Of a DNA stretch of 64,000 nt, positions 25,374-34,418 are shown in pieces. This stretch comes from Nonomuraea angiospora. Its GTDB lineage: Bacteria > Actinomycetota > Actinomycetes > Streptosporangiales > Streptosporangiaceae. The notes under the pieces are model-generated. The model was given only the letters and a program-made list of their open reading frames with translations. It was not told where the DNA came from and did no database searches. The stretch is taken from contig NZ_JADBEK010000001.1 of assembly GCF_014873145.1 (NCBI RefSeq), positions 12,462,001-12,526,000 on the forward strand, given 5' to 3'. Numbering within the stretch: position 1 is the first letter of the stretch; the number at the start of each line of letters is the position of its first letter. The position numbers and the translations under genes are program-made.

Positions 25374-26054
25374 TCAGGCCGGTGCCGCCGCGCCGGGCCG
25401 AGCCAGCCGGTACGCGGTCAGGAGCGACGTCCATGCCATGACGAGCGCGATGGCGAGGGCGAAGGCGACATTGGCCACCCGGGAGCCCTGCATCGTGAAG
25501 ATCGAGATCCAGGCCGCCAGGAAGAGCGCGCCGTTCACCATGCTGAAGGCAGCCCAGCCGCGGCGGCCGGTCGCCGCGAACCGCCGGCCGAACGCGAAAC
25601 ATGCGGCGATCAGCGCGAGAAAGGCGACCGCGGAGACGAGGAAGTGCACCATCCCGTGCGTGCTCATGCTCGTGGGCGGGCCGAGGGGTGTCCCCGGCGG
25701 GAAGCCGTCGGCAGGGTCCGCGGAGAAGAAGGCGGCGGCGACCATCCCGGCGCCGAAGACGCCGACCAGCCGCGGGCCCCAGGTGCCGCCCCGGCCCGCC
25801 GGACCGCGTGCCCGGTGCAGGCCGACCGCTCCCGCCATGAACAGCAGGCCGCTGACCGCGAAGTTGGCGATCTGAATCCAGCCCTGGTCACCGTTGCTCA
25901 GCATGCTGGCCGGGTACCGGCTGATGTCGAACCCGTCCCTGGTGAGCATCTGCAGCAGGACCACGACGATGTAGAGAGGGCCGGCGACGGCGCCGCACAT
26001 CAGCAGCGTCCGCGTCGCCCCGCCGGCCGCTGTGGTGGTGAGGTTCTCGGTCAT
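25374..26054 (-). CDS. DUF998-like integral membrane protein
   Basis: 226 residues with about six hydrophobic helices (for example LLMCGAVAGPLYIVVVLLQM, IANFAVSGLLFMAGAVGL, FLALIAACFAFG). The second loop contains DGFDISRYPASMLSNGDQGW, the region conserved in DUF998 proteins of actinomycetes. Function in this family is unknown. ATG 26054 has GAGAGGAG eight bases upstream. It follows the SRPBCC gene by 47 bp on the same strand and was probably acquired with it as a unit. Confidence 0.75.
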   Translation of the reverse strand: MTENLTTTAAGGATRTLLMCGAVAGPLYIVVVLLQMLTRDGFDISRYPASMLSNGDQGWIQIANFAVSGLLFMAGAVGLHRARGPAGRGGTWGPRLVGVFGAGMVAAAFFSADPADGFPPGTPLGPPTSMSTHGMVHFLVSAVAFLALIAACFAFGRRFAATGRRGWAAFSMVNGALFLAAWISIFTMQGSRVANVAFALAIALVMAWTSLLTAYRLARPGAAAPA

Positions 26055-26101
26055 CCGGTCCACTCCTCTCATGAGAACGAGATGACTTACCGCGCGGCGG
26101 G

Positions 26102-26761
26102 TCATCTGTCGCCGTCCCTGCCGGTCTCCGGAGCGAAGTGCTGCACGGCGAACGCGACGGCCGCGGAGATGTCGTCGTCGCCGGTGCCCCAAGCGGCTTG
26201 GACCGCGCGTCCCCAGGCGTGGCAACCGGCGGTGACGAACTCTTTCGCCTCGGGTGTGTCCCCCCAGGTCGCGGGGTCGAACGTGACGCCGTGAAGGAAC
26301 AGGTCGAGTCCGAGCAGCGTGAGGTCCCAGCCGACTCCGATGCCGATCGTGGCGCCGGGTCCGTACGTGCGCGCCATCTCGTCGACGATCTCGGCGGGTG
26401 CGGCGTGCTCCAACTCCAGGACGGTCCCACCGCCGCCGCCGGGCGCCAGGCGCACCTCGACCTCGGTCGGCATGCCCTCCCCCAATACCCAGGTCACTTT
26501 GATCAGACGGGGCTTCTCGCAGCGCAGGATCTCCCCGCCGGCGTTGTTCTTGAGCTGGAACGTGCCGCCGATCCGCAGGTCGCCGTCGATCGGGGTGAGC
26601 CATCGGCTGATCCGGTCGGGGTCGGTGCAGGCGCTCCACACGTCCTCGATCGAGGCGTCGTACGTGCGCCGCAGCAGCAGTGAGCGTCCCGCGCCGGCGG
26701 TGACCGGCTGGTTGCCGATCTCCCGCTGGGTGGCGTTGATCTGGTTGATGATGTCGATCAT
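26102..26761 (-). CDS. SRPBCC/AHSA1-family protein
   Basis: 219 residues in the helix-grip fold. Signature regions are LLLRRTYDASIEDVWSACTD and RISRWLTPIDGDLRIGGTFQ, then FQLKNNAGGEIL and VTWVLGEGMPTEVEVRL. The C-terminal part (WDLTLLGLDLFLHG) is usual in proteins encoded with ArsR regulators. AHSA1-like proteins bind hydrophobic ligands in a cavity; no specific ligand can be named. ATG 26761 overlaps the stop of the damaged ArsR gene (ATGA), the usual ArsR-SRPBCC coupling. Confidence 0.85.
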   Translation of the reverse strand: MIDIINQINATQREIGNQPVTAGAGRSLLLRRTYDASIEDVWSACTDPDRISRWLTPIDGDLRIGGTFQLKNNAGGEILRCEKPRLIKVTWVLGEGMPTEVEVRLAPGGGGGTVLELEHAAPAEIVDEMARTYGPGATIGIGVGWDLTLLGLDLFLHGVTFDPATWGDTPEAKEFVTAGCHAWGRAVQAAWGTGDDDISAAVAFAVQHFAPETGRDGDR

Positions 26762-27000
26762 TCGTCTTCTTTCTCCTCGTTGTTCGAGCCTGGTCGTCCA
26801 TCCGCGGACGGCGTCTCGTCAAGCGGATGGTGGCGCTCGCGCCGGGCGCGTGCGAGTTCGGCGCCCAGCGCGTCCAGGTGCCGGCTCCAGAACCGGCGAA
26901 AGCGCTCCAGCTGGATGCCGACCTCCCGGGTGGTACGGAGCCGACGCCGTACGGGCACCGGGGTGCCGGCCACGCCGCCGAGCACGTCGAGTGCGTGCAC
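26758..27000 (-). pseudogene. ArsR-family regulator lacking its HTH
   Basis: An 80-codon frame starting with GTG (HALDVLGG) that ends with the ArsR C-terminus QLERFRRFWSRHLDALGAEL. In normal family members about 60 residues of winged helix lie between LDVL and this segment; here they are replaced by VAGTPVPVRRRLRTT. The DNA-binding part has been deleted. The coupling to the SRPBCC gene is intact, so the relic may persist as a leader for that gene. Confidence 0.65.
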
Positions 27001-27121
27001 GGGGCCAACAATCCCACTCGCGACTTATATAAGTCAAGCCTTAGAAACATCGAGACGCGCCGCCGAAGCCGTCATCGCATTCGGCAACCAGATCGCATGA
27101 CACCCACGCCGCCCCCATCCC

Positions 27122-27693
27122 ATGAGTCAGGACGCCCTCTTCGACGTCGCCGGCCTCACCGAGATCATCACTGTCTGGTCGGTCATCGGCCTGCTCTGGG
27201 ACCAGGAACGCCTGACCCTGGCTGATCCACTCGGCACGCTCATGCCCGACCTGAACGGCTACCAGCTGGCCCCCGTGACCGTGCACCAACTCCTCCCTCA
27301 CACCGCAGGCGTCCCGCTCCCCGCCACCCTGATCGGCCAGGCGGCTCCCGCTGAATGCGACCTGGAATCGGGCGAACGGCTCAGGGGCGTCGCCCACGAC
27401 TACTCGGCTCGGCTGCTGGGCGGGGTCTGCGGCATTGCCGGTGCTTTCTCCATCTTGGGAGATGTCGAGACGTTTCTGCAGCATCTGATCGCAGATAGCG
27501 GTGCAGCCGAGGCTGGCTTTGGGAGCAAAGCGAGGGCCTCTTCGTCCACTACGGGTTCACCGGAACCGCGATGTGGGTGAATCGTGAACAGGGTCGCTGG
27601 GCGGCGTTGCTGACCAACGAGCTGTACTACAGCCCAGAGCGGGAGGCGATCGCGCAGGTCCGCCACGCGTTCTGCGCCCTGGCCTTCAGCTGA
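27122..27693 (+). pseudogene. serine hydrolase (class C beta-lactamase-like), eroded copy 1
   Basis: The frame FDVAGLTEIITVWSVIGLLW ... VHQLLPHTAGVPLP follows S12-family esterases/penicillin-binding homologues. The nucleophile motif S-x-x-K has become GLTE, so both catalytic Ser and Lys are lost. LLGGVCGIAGAFS continues correctly, then a gap and a frame change near 27510. A second frame ends with HYGFTGTAMWVNREQG and LLTNELYYSPEREA, stop at 27691-27693. A deletion of roughly the middle third is evident. Confidence 0.7.
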
Positions 27694-27801
27694 AGGGCCG
27701 GGGTCCCGGAACCCAGGAACAGCCGTTGGCGGTGAGAATGATCTTGGGCGAAGTGTGACGTCGGGCTTCGCTGTGTGATCGCTCTCCGCCGGCCGGCGAA
27801 G

Positions 27802-28284
27802 TCAGGGGTGTACGTCGTCGTTCCCGAGGCCGTGTCGGACGGCGTCGTTGACGGCTAGGACACGCTGCAGCAGCGAGATGAGGGTCTCCCGCTCGGTCGC
27901 CGACAGTGCACTGAGGAATTGTCGCTGCGACTCCTGTGCCGCTGGCCGCAGCTTGTCCACGAGCGCTTTGCCCACGGGGGTCAGCGCCACCTGGTGCCGA
28001 CGCCGGTCCACCCGATCTCTGGTTCGGGTGACGAGGTCGCGCTCCTCTAGATGGTCGATGCGACCCACGAGGTGGCTCTTGTCGAAGTCGAGCGAATCGG
28101 CCAACTGCTGCTGGGACAGCGGGCCGAAGTCGTCAAGGGCGGCCAGGACCGCGTGGTGTCCCAGCAGAAGGTGATGCTCGGCCAGTACCGCTTCCAGTTG
28201 CCGGTACCCGTACTTGGCCGCTTGTGAGGCTAGGTACGACGCCAGAGCGAGCAGCGACGGAGGTCGGGTACCAGCATCAGCCAT
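27802..28284 (-). CDS. MarR-family regulator
   Basis: 160 residues. The winged helix lies at about 55-120: LSQQQLADSLDFDKSHLVGR then IDHLEERDLVTRTRDRVDRR, the Asp-x-Arg-Arg wing of MarR. Dimer helices are at both ends. The start chosen is ATG 28284 (MADAGTRP); an upward extension to 28323 would use a weak start inside the promoter. No ribosome site is seen, suggesting a leaderless transcript. It faces the oxidoreductase cluster across a palindrome and probably regulates the oxidoreductase genes in response to electrophiles or phenolics (inference). Confidence 0.85.
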   Translation of the reverse strand: MADAGTRPPSLLALASYLASQAAKYGYRQLEAVLAEHHLLLGHHAVLAALDDFGPLSQQQLADSLDFDKSHLVGRIDHLEERDLVTRTRDRVDRRRHQVALTPVGKALVDKLRPAAQESQRQFLSALSATERETLISLLQRVLAVNDAVRHGLGNDDVHP

Positions 28285-28318
28285 GGGCTTACAGTAGCAC
28301 AGCCCAACCGTCATTTGA

Positions 28319-28331
28319 CGCAATAGTTGCG
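28319..28331. promoter_or_regulatory. palindrome, candidate MarR operator
   Basis: CGCAATAGTTGCG is a perfect 5-bp palindrome around TAG, 35 bp upstream of the MarR start. A longer flanking pair, ACAGTAGC (28291-28298) and GCTACTGT (28336-28343), encloses it. Confidence 0.5.
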
Positions 28332-28399
28332 AGTGGCTACTGTTTCGGCGTCGTGCAAGGCATCGCTACTCGAAGCGGAGGGGGCACCTGCATGGACGT

Positions 28400-28681
28400 T
28401 GCGCCGGGAACCCATCGTCGTGTGGAGCGACATCGGCTGCCCCAAGGGGCATCTGGCGACGCTGGTCGCGGGCCGGGCGCGACGTGTCCCGCAGGACCAG
28501 ATCGCCATCGCACGCACCGACGTCGTACGGGGAAGCCCGCACGTCTTCACGCCGGACGGCGGCCACGAGTACAACCCGGCGTCGACATGCACATGGTTCA
28601 CGACTGGGGCGTCGGCTTCCCGATGATCGACAAGGACGACCCAGCGTCTACGAGGATCTGCTGCGGCGAGCCGTGGCCTGA
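28400..28681 (+). pseudogene. DsbA/FrnE-type thioredoxin-fold oxidoreductase remnant
   Basis: Three frames together give REPIVVWSDIGCPKGHLATL, VRGSPHVFTPDGGHEYNP, VDMHMVHDWGVGFPMIDKDD and VYEDLLRRAVA with a stop. These are the beginning and end of FrnE-like proteins (VWSDIACPWxH ... GSPH-x-F ... DDPxVYxDLL). The central ~130 residues are missing, the cysteine-proximal Trp is gone, and two frameshifts occur. It lies between the MarR gene and the quinone oxidoreductase. Confidence 0.65.
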
Positions 28682-28760
28682 CACACCGGGCCGGCACCGC
28701 TGGACCGGCCCCGCAATTGGACACGTTCAGATTAAGGAATAGACGAGGGAGTTGTCCGAC

Positions 28761-29693
28761 ATGAAAGCTCTGGTCTCGCGCGAATACGGTCCTGTCGAGG
28801 ATCTGGTCATCACCGATTTACCCACTCCTGTTCCCACCGCAGGGCAGATCCTGCTGAAGGTGCAGGCGGCCGCGCTCAACCCGCTGGATGTCAAGCTCTC
28901 CACAGGCGAGATGCGTGAGCACATGCCGGTGAAGCATCCGTTCCTGCTCGGGCTGGACGCGACCGGAATCGTCGAAGCGGTCGGACCGGGCGTCACGAAC
29001 TTCGCCGTCGGCGACGAAGTGGTGGCGTTCACGTACGGCGCCGCCGGCGCGCTCGCCGAGTACACGCTGGCCAACGATGGGCCGAACGTCGTACGTCGCC
29101 CGGCTGGCCTGGATGCCGTACGGGCCGCGGCGCTGCCCGTGGCCGGGATGACCGCCCACGCGGTCCTGACCGCCGCCGCGGTGAACCCGGGAGACAGCGT
29201 GCTGGTCGTCGGCGCCACCGGCGGTGTCGGGTCGTTCGTCGTCCAGCTGGCCGCGCACGCCGGCGCCCAGGTACTGGCCACCGCCGGCCCATCGGAGGCC
29301 GACTACGTACGCGGCCTCGGCGCCCAGGAGATCATCGACTACACCTCGGGTGACACCGCAAAGCAGGCGCTGGCCCTGCGACCGGGTGGGGTCGACGTGG
29401 TTATCGACCTGGTCAACGCCGGTCCTGGCCTCGCGGCCACCGCGGCGGCCGCGAAGCCAGGCGGCCGGCTGGTCTCACCGCTCGGTGGCCAGCCCGAGTT
29501 CGACCGTGGCGTCGGCGCCGTCTATACAGGTGTGGAGGGCGGCTTTGGGAAGCTCCAGGATCTGGTCGACCGGGCCGCCGCCGGCACGTTCGAGGTCGAG
29601 GTCGGTGCCACCCACCCGTTCAGCAGCGCGGTCGATGCCGTCGGCGAGTTCGCGACCAAGCACACCCGCGGCAAGGTTGTCATCACCTTCTGA
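28761..29693 (+). CDS. NADP-dependent quinone oxidoreductase (MDR superfamily)
   Basis: 310 residues. The N-terminal GroES-like domain (PLDVKLSTGEM, FLLGLDATGIVEAVGPGV) is followed by the Rossmann domain with VVGATGGVGSFVVQLAAHAG (nucleotide loop) and ends with FEVEVGATHPFSSAVDAVGE and GKVVITF. No zinc-binding cysteines are seen, as in zeta-crystallin-type enzymes. It would reduce quinones or other alpha,beta-unsaturated carbonyls with NADPH. ATG 28761 has GAGGGAG ten bases upstream. It is followed by an aldo/keto reductase, a frequent pairing in MarR- or TetR-controlled reactive-carbonyl defence units. Confidence 0.87.
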   Translation: MKALVSREYGPVEDLVITDLPTPVPTAGQILLKVQAAALNPLDVKLSTGEMREHMPVKHPFLLGLDATGIVEAVGPGVTNFAVGDEVVAFTYGAAGALAEYTLANDGPNVVRRPAGLDAVRAAALPVAGMTAHAVLTAAAVNPGDSVLVVGATGGVGSFVVQLAAHAGAQVLATAGPSEADYVRGLGAQEIIDYTSGDTAKQALALRPGGVDVVIDLVNAGPGLAATAAAAKPGGRLVSPLGGQPEFDRGVGAVYTGVEGGFGKLQDLVDRAAAGTFEVEVGATHPFSSAVDAVGEFATKHTRGKVVITF

Positions 29694-29699
29694 AACTAG

Positions 29700-29723
29700 G
29701 GCCAGCCGGACGTCCGGCTGGCC
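29700..29723 (+). terminator. 24-nt perfect palindrome between two oxidoreductase genes
   Basis: Positions 29700-29723 form a complete inverted repeat (12 bp arms, no loop) seven bases after the stop and 31 bp before the next ATG. It could terminate, attenuate or bind a regulator. Confidence 0.45.
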
Positions 29724-29754
29724 GACACTTTCCTGAGCTGGCGAAGGACGACAG

Positions 29755-30714
29755 ATGAAGCAGCACACTCTTGGTCAGGGGCTACGCACGTCGGTGCTGG
29801 GCCTGGGCTGCATGGGGATGAGCGAGTTCTACGGCCCTGGCGATGACGCCGAGTCGATCGCCACCATCCACCGCGCCCTCGACCTCGGCATCAACTTCCT
29901 CGACACCGCGGATATGTACGGGCCGTTCACGAACGAGGAACTGATCGGCAGGGCCATCGCCGGTCGCCGTGACACGGTCATATTGGCCACCAAGTTCGGC
30001 GTCAAACGCCTCGCGGATGGTACGTGGCAGGGCATCAGCGGCCACCCCGCGCACGTCAGGAAGGCCTGCGACGCGTCGCTGGCGCGGCTCGGCGTGGACT
30101 ACATCGACCTGTACTATCAGCACCGGGTCGACCCGACTGTACCGATCGAGGACACCTGGGGCGCGCTCAAGGAGCTGGTGGAAGCCGGCAAGGTCCGGCA
30201 CCTCGGCATCTCGGAGGCCGAGCCGGCAATCGTACGGCGGGCGCACGCCGTGCACCCGATCACCGCGGGCCAGTACGAGTACTCCCTGTTTACCAGGGAC
30301 ATCGAGGACGAGCTACTGCCGGTGCTACGGGAGCTCGGAATCGGACTAGTGGCCTACAGCCCGCTCGGCCGGGGTTTCCTGACCGGCGCGTACCCCGATG
30401 TCGACCAGTTCGCCGCCGCCGACTTCCGACGCGGGAACCCACGCTGGCAGGGTGAGAACTTCACCACCAACAGAGCGCTTGCCGCCACCGTGGTAAACCT
30501 GGCCAGGGACCGTAACGTGGCCCCCGTCCAGGTCGCTCTGGCCTGGGTGATCGCCCGGGGAACGGACGTCGTACCGATCCCCGGCACCAAGCGCGTGCGT
30601 TACCTGGAGCAGAACGCGGCGGCCCTGGCTGTCGAGCTCACCGCGGACGACCACGCCGCCCTCGATGGACTCGCCCGGCAGGTCGTGGGCGAGCGCTACG
30701 CCCCGCGGGTCTGA
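29755..30714 (+). CDS. aldo/keto reductase
   Basis: 319 residues folding as a TIM barrel. The catalytic tetrad is visible: Asp50 (FLDTADMYG), Tyr55, Lys80 (LATKFG) and His123 (YQHRVD). The NADPH-binding C-terminus is [12 protein letters not shown] ... [16 protein letters not shown]. It belongs to the AKR13-like bacterial group that reduces aldehydes and 2-oxo compounds. GAAGGACGAC lies just before the ATG. It probably acts with the preceding quinone oxidoreductase against reactive carbonyls; whether it shares their transcript depends on the palindrome between them. Confidence 0.9.
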   Translation: MKQHTLGQGLRTSVLGLGCMGMSEFYGPGDDAESIATIHRALDLGINFLDTADMYGPFTNEELIGRAIAGRRDTVILATKFGVKRLADGTWQGISGHPAHVRKACDASLARLGVDYIDLYYQHRVDPTVPIEDTWGALKELVEAGKVRHLGISEAEPAIVRRAHAVHPITAGQYEYSLFTRDIEDELLPVLRELGIGLVAYSPLGRGFLTGAYPDVDQFAAADFRRGNPRWQGENFTTNRALAATVVNLARDRNVAPVQVALAWVIARGTDVVPIPGTKRVRYLEQNAAALAVELTADDHAALDGLARQVVGERYAPRV

Positions 30715-30765
30715 CCCGACTGTCCGCGCCGGCGTATCGGCGGAACGCTTACGCTTGGGCGATCG

Positions 30766-31053
30766 GTTCGGCAGGATCGTCTCAACGAGGAGGTACGCCG
30801 TGCCGAACGCCCGGGCACTTAAGATGGTGAACGCGGCGTCGAACGGGACCCTGTGTGCAAGGCTCAGGTAGCTGAGATAGCCGACGGCATCGAGGCTGAC
30901 GCCGCGGCGCCGACGCTCGCCCTCGTGGACGTCCAGCCGGACCGGCAAAGGTTCGGCGAACCAGTCTTCCAACACCGGCCAGCGGGAGACGAAAACGTCG
31001 TAGGCTCGCCGACCTCGTGCGGAGACGTCGACCAGCGTCCGCTCGACCCATCT
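30766..31053 (-). pseudogene. tyrosine-recombinase N-terminal remnant
   Basis: The minus-strand frame VFVSRWPVLEDWFAEPLPVR ... AVGYLSYLSLAHRVPFDAAF resembles the N-terminal domain of actinobacterial phage-type integrases (SRW-x-L-x-WF-x-PL-x-VR). No catalytic domain with the R..HxxR..Y set follows. The family call is from memory of the motif and moderate. Confidence 0.4.
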
Positions 31054-31079
31054 CGCCCCGCTCCCGGCAGACCTCATTC

Positions 31080-31506
31080 CACGCTGCGCCCCTACCGAGC
31101 ACGACGACGAAACCGGCACATGCCTCAAAGGCAGCGCGCATGACTTCTCGGCACGAGTGCTCGGCGGAGTATGCGGAATCGCCGGCGCCTTCTCCACAGT
31201 GGCCGATCTGGCGAAGTTCCTGCAGCACCTGCTCGAACCAAGCGCCGGAAAAGCGTTCAGCCCCGCCTGGGTCCAGGAATCCCTGCAGATCCACACCGGT
31301 GGCCTCCAACCAGCGCGGGGCCTGTTCTGGCATCCGGCTTCCGGCACTGACTCATTGGACGGCCTGTATGAGCACTACGGCTTCACCGGGACAGGTATGT
31401 GGATCTCCCTCAAGCAAGAACGCTGGGCCGTCCTCCTGACCAACAAGCTCTACTACAGCCGCGATCGCCACCCATTGACTGAGATCCGCAACGCCTTCCG
31501 AGCCGG
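31080..31506 (+). pseudogene. serine hydrolase (class C beta-lactamase-like), eroded copy 2
   Basis: The frame gives HDDETGTCLKGSAHDFSARV, LGGVCGIAGAFSTVADLAKF and HYGFTGTGMWISLKQERW, LLTNKLYYSRD, the C-terminal half of the same family as the relic at 27122-27693. No N-terminal SxxK region is present. Upstream is recombinase debris, so the break probably came from a rearrangement. Confidence 0.65.
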
Positions 31507-31767
31507 TCGGCGCCGTTGTCGCCGCAGACCCGCCGGCGGTACCAGCCATCGGCCCGCACCATGCCCTCGGCCAGGTTCACGCGGCCCGGATGGCTGGTGC
31601 GAGAGGAGGTCGTCACCGTGAGGTAGGCCAAGCGCAGAACGAGCGAACAGCATGCTGCTTGCACAGCGATCGAGGCGCTCACCTGAGGGACTGAATCATC
31701 CACCAGCCCTTGACTCGCGCGGATGAAGATCCAGCCCCCGCCCCTGCTCGCCGTCCCCCAACGAATC

Positions 31768-31785
31768 CTCAACAAGTTCTCAACA
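31768..31785 (+). promoter_or_regulatory. CTCAACA direct repeats, 11-bp spacing
   Basis: CTCAACAAGTTCTCAACA: two identical heptamers one helix turn apart, 55 bp upstream of the small secreted-protein gene. The same motif occurs at 38699-38716 before a similar gene. The spacing suits an OmpR-type response regulator. Confidence 0.5.
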
Positions 31786-31839
31786 CCGCCCGGCGCACCA
31801 TGTGGATCGCCAGTTGGTCAACAGGACAAAGGGGGCAAG

Positions 31840-32238
31840 ATGCGATTCTGGATCAAGGCGGTAGGAATGCTGGTTACGACCGGCGGGATCATGGCGGCGA
31901 CACTCGTGAACGGGCCGGCCGCGTCGGCCACCCCGTCTCCGTGTTCCGTGTACGACGCCTCCATCTCCAACCTGGACGGCGGTTACGGCGTGATGAAGGG
32001 TTCCTACAACCTCAAGAAGGGGCCCTACGCGGATCGGTGCGGGAACGTGACCAGGCTCGGCAGGGGCCGGGTCATCTACTTTCACTGCTGGGTACGGAAC
32101 GGTCGCGGCAACCTCTGGGCCTATGGCCGAGTGAAGGGGACGGCGAAGTACGGGTGGATGTCGATCGACAACTTCAGTTCCGTCCGTCACTCGAACTACG
32201 AGACGTGCAGGCCGAACGCCGATCGCGATCACACATAG
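31840..32238 (+). CDS. small secreted cysteine-containing protein
   Basis: 132 residues. A signal peptide (MRFWIKAVGMLVTTGGIMAA, cleavage near ASA-T) is followed by a basic domain of about 95 residues with four cysteines (SPCSVY, DRCGNV, FHCWVR, ETCRPN), probably two disulphides. The strand pattern around GVMKGSYNLKKGPYADRCGN and VIYFHCWVRNGRGNLWAYGR resembles bacterial SH3-like domains of small actinomycete exoproteins. It has no enzyme motif. ATG 31840 follows GGGGGC. A CTCAACA repeat pair in its promoter is shared with the gene at 38346. Confidence 0.72.
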   Translation: MRFWIKAVGMLVTTGGIMAATLVNGPAASATPSPCSVYDASISNLDGGYGVMKGSYNLKKGPYADRCGNVTRLGRGRVIYFHCWVRNGRGNLWAYGRVKGTAKYGWMSIDNFSSVRHSNYETCRPNADRDHT

Positions 32239-32813
32239 AAGAACCCCTCGTGAGAGTCGAGAACCAGGGCCATCGCCTTCATCCTGGCGGTGGGTCTGCG
32301 ACGTACCGAGGGCCACTGCGGAAAGCGGCACAGGTGTGCCTTCCCGACCGACGCTGTAACCTCGGCCTTTCCCGAAACCAGGCTGGAAAGCCTGATCTTC
32401 CCGGCCCCCCTCCTCGCCATCCCGGAACGCGAGGCCCAGCCCGACCGCGGCACCGCGATCCTGCCCCTCGCCTTCAAAGCCCAACAGAGCCGGAAGACAT
32501 CACATGGATCACTGTCACTGGTGGGCCGGGCATCGTCACCATGATCAATAACGTCACCGTGGCCTCGGACAGCAACAGCGCTTGGTCGCGGTCGGAACCG
32601 GGAGGCTGTCGAACACGCTCTGCGGGGTCGGTCACGCGGTCGGCCAGTGGCGAGTGCGTCGCAGTCATCAGGGATTGATCGCGTTCGTACCGGGGGCAAT
32701 GGGTGAGCACCGGTGCCAGATCCGCGACCTGTGCAGGTCGAAAGCCCCCCGGAGCCTTGCGGCGATCTCGGCGGTCGAACCGACCGATACGTTCTGCTGA
32801 ATGGAGGATTCGT
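32239..32813. other. gene-free stretch
   Basis: Nearly 575 bases with only short discordant frames on both strands; I see no domain or clear codon bias. The promoter of the lipoprotein should be near its end. Confidence 0.4.
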
Positions 32814-34100
32814 GTGAATCGGCCCAGGTGCGTGCTGGCCGCAGTGGTGGCTGCCGGCCTTCTCACCTCCTGCGGAGGAGGTGCGGGAAGAGATGTCTCG
32901 GGAGGGTCGCACGGGTCCCGGGCCGGCACGGGGACGCCGTCCTCGTCCGCCTCCCCTGAGCGTGTCGCGCCGAAAACGCAGCTGTCGGTGCCCAGCCTCT
33001 ATGACACCTCCCGCGGCTGGGAGTCAGATCTGCCGGGAAACCAGATCCCGCTGCCGCATTCCGGGGCGGTCGCCGTCTTCCGGGAAGGCGGCAGGAACAA
33101 CGGCACCTTCACTGTCCTGGACGTGACCAGCGGCAAAATCTCGTGGAAGACCGAGGTGAAGAGCCCCGGCATCGTGTCGGCATTCTCGGTCACCGTACAG
33201 GGAAAGGACTACCTGGTCGCCTCCGCGTCCGGTTTTCAGGGCGCCGACGTGGTCAGCAAGGGCCGGCAGGTCACGACGATCGACATCTTCCCGGCCCGTG
33301 CCGCTGGAGACGGTGTCAAGCCGGCTCACCATCTCGAACTGGACGGCGAGGGCGCGGTCACCAACGGCGGTGGCGGACTGCTGGTGAAGCTGGACAACGA
33401 CGTGGTGATGACCGTGGATCCGGCCACAGGCGCGACGAAGACGTACGACCTGAGGAAGATGAAACCCCCAGCCAGCGAGTGCAAGCTGTGTTTCGCCTCG
33501 ACCGAGGCCGTAGCGGTCACCCCTCGCGGGCCGCTGCTGGCCACCGACACCCAGCCCCGCCGCCACTACTGGGTGCCGGGAGGCTGGGCGGGCGGAACTC
33601 TCACCACCAACAGCGATCACAAGATCTTCATCGCCCCGGTCAAGGACTCCCTCGTCGCGCAGTGGCGCGACGAAGGCGCGCCCAACGACACGTGGGCCGT
33701 CCTGGACCCCGCCACGGGAAAGGTCCGCGCCAAGGTCGAATGCGCGCCGGATCAGCGCGTGACGGCCGACGACTCCAAGGGAGCCTCCCTGTCCGCCGCC
33801 GGACGCTATCTCGTCCGCAGCCACACGGCCTTCGACCTGGACAAAGGCACCGGCCACTGCTTCGAGGAGACCGACCAGGACAAGCCGGTCCATCTCAACG
33901 GTGTGACCGATGACGGCGTCGCCTTCGGTATCGGCGCCTCGACCGCCGACCAAGCCGACCCGCGGGTCACCATCGACCTCGCCACGGGTCAGGTCCAGCT
34001 CGGCAACTACGTGGTGGCTCCCTTCGGTGACTACTCCGGATACGGCCTGTTCTGGGACGACTCCACGAACACCATGGTCGCCTATCCACACGCCAAGTGA
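32814..34100 (+). CDS. lipoprotein with PQQ-like beta-propeller repeats
   Basis: 428 residues. The signal peptide ends in a lipobox (GLLTSC), so the protein is anchored on the outer face of the membrane. A Ser/Thr-rich linker leads to repeated strands with the propeller motif FTVLDVTSGKISWKTEV, TVDPATGATKTYDL, AVLDPATGKVRAKVE and TIDLATGQVQLGNYV, as in PQQ-like/YncE proteins. Two cysteines (SECKLC) may form a disulphide. Such proteins are often binding or sensory modules; no enzyme residues are recognised. The GTG at 32814 has GGAGG seven bases upstream. Confidence 0.78.
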   Translation: MNRPRCVLAAVVAAGLLTSCGGGAGRDVSGGSHGSRAGTGTPSSSASPERVAPKTQLSVPSLYDTSRGWESDLPGNQIPLPHSGAVAVFREGGRNNGTFTVLDVTSGKISWKTEVKSPGIVSAFSVTVQGKDYLVASASGFQGADVVSKGRQVTTIDIFPARAAGDGVKPAHHLELDGEGAVTNGGGGLLVKLDNDVVMTVDPATGATKTYDLRKMKPPASECKLCFASTEAVAVTPRGPLLATDTQPRRHYWVPGGWAGGTLTTNSDHKIFIAPVKDSLVAQWRDEGAPNDTWAVLDPATGKVRAKVECAPDQRVTADDSKGASLSAAGRYLVRSHTAFDLDKGTGHCFEETDQDKPVHLNGVTDDGVAFGIGASTADQADPRVTIDLATGQVQLGNYVVAPFGDYSGYGLFWDDSTNTMVAYPHAK

Positions 34101-34418
34101 TGTAGGTGTCCGGTCGTGCTCAGTGGTGCAGGCGGCCCCAGCGGGGGCGCGGCCCGTCTCCGGCACAGGTGATCCGTAGCACGGCCGGAGCGGAGCCGGT
34201 GGTCGGCTACCGCTTCTCCCACTCGAAGTCGAAGCAGACGGTCGCAGCAGTGGCGACGGCTGCTGCGGCACTGATAGAACAGTACGGAACCTCCTGGTCG
34301 CGACGGTGCGGATTGTGGTGATCGGCCTGTCCACCAGGAGTTCCTTCATGTCCCCGGCCCAAGACCGGCATCGCGATCATGCTGTGACCAGGGCACTTGC
34401 CGCGGAGCCTGAAAAGGT

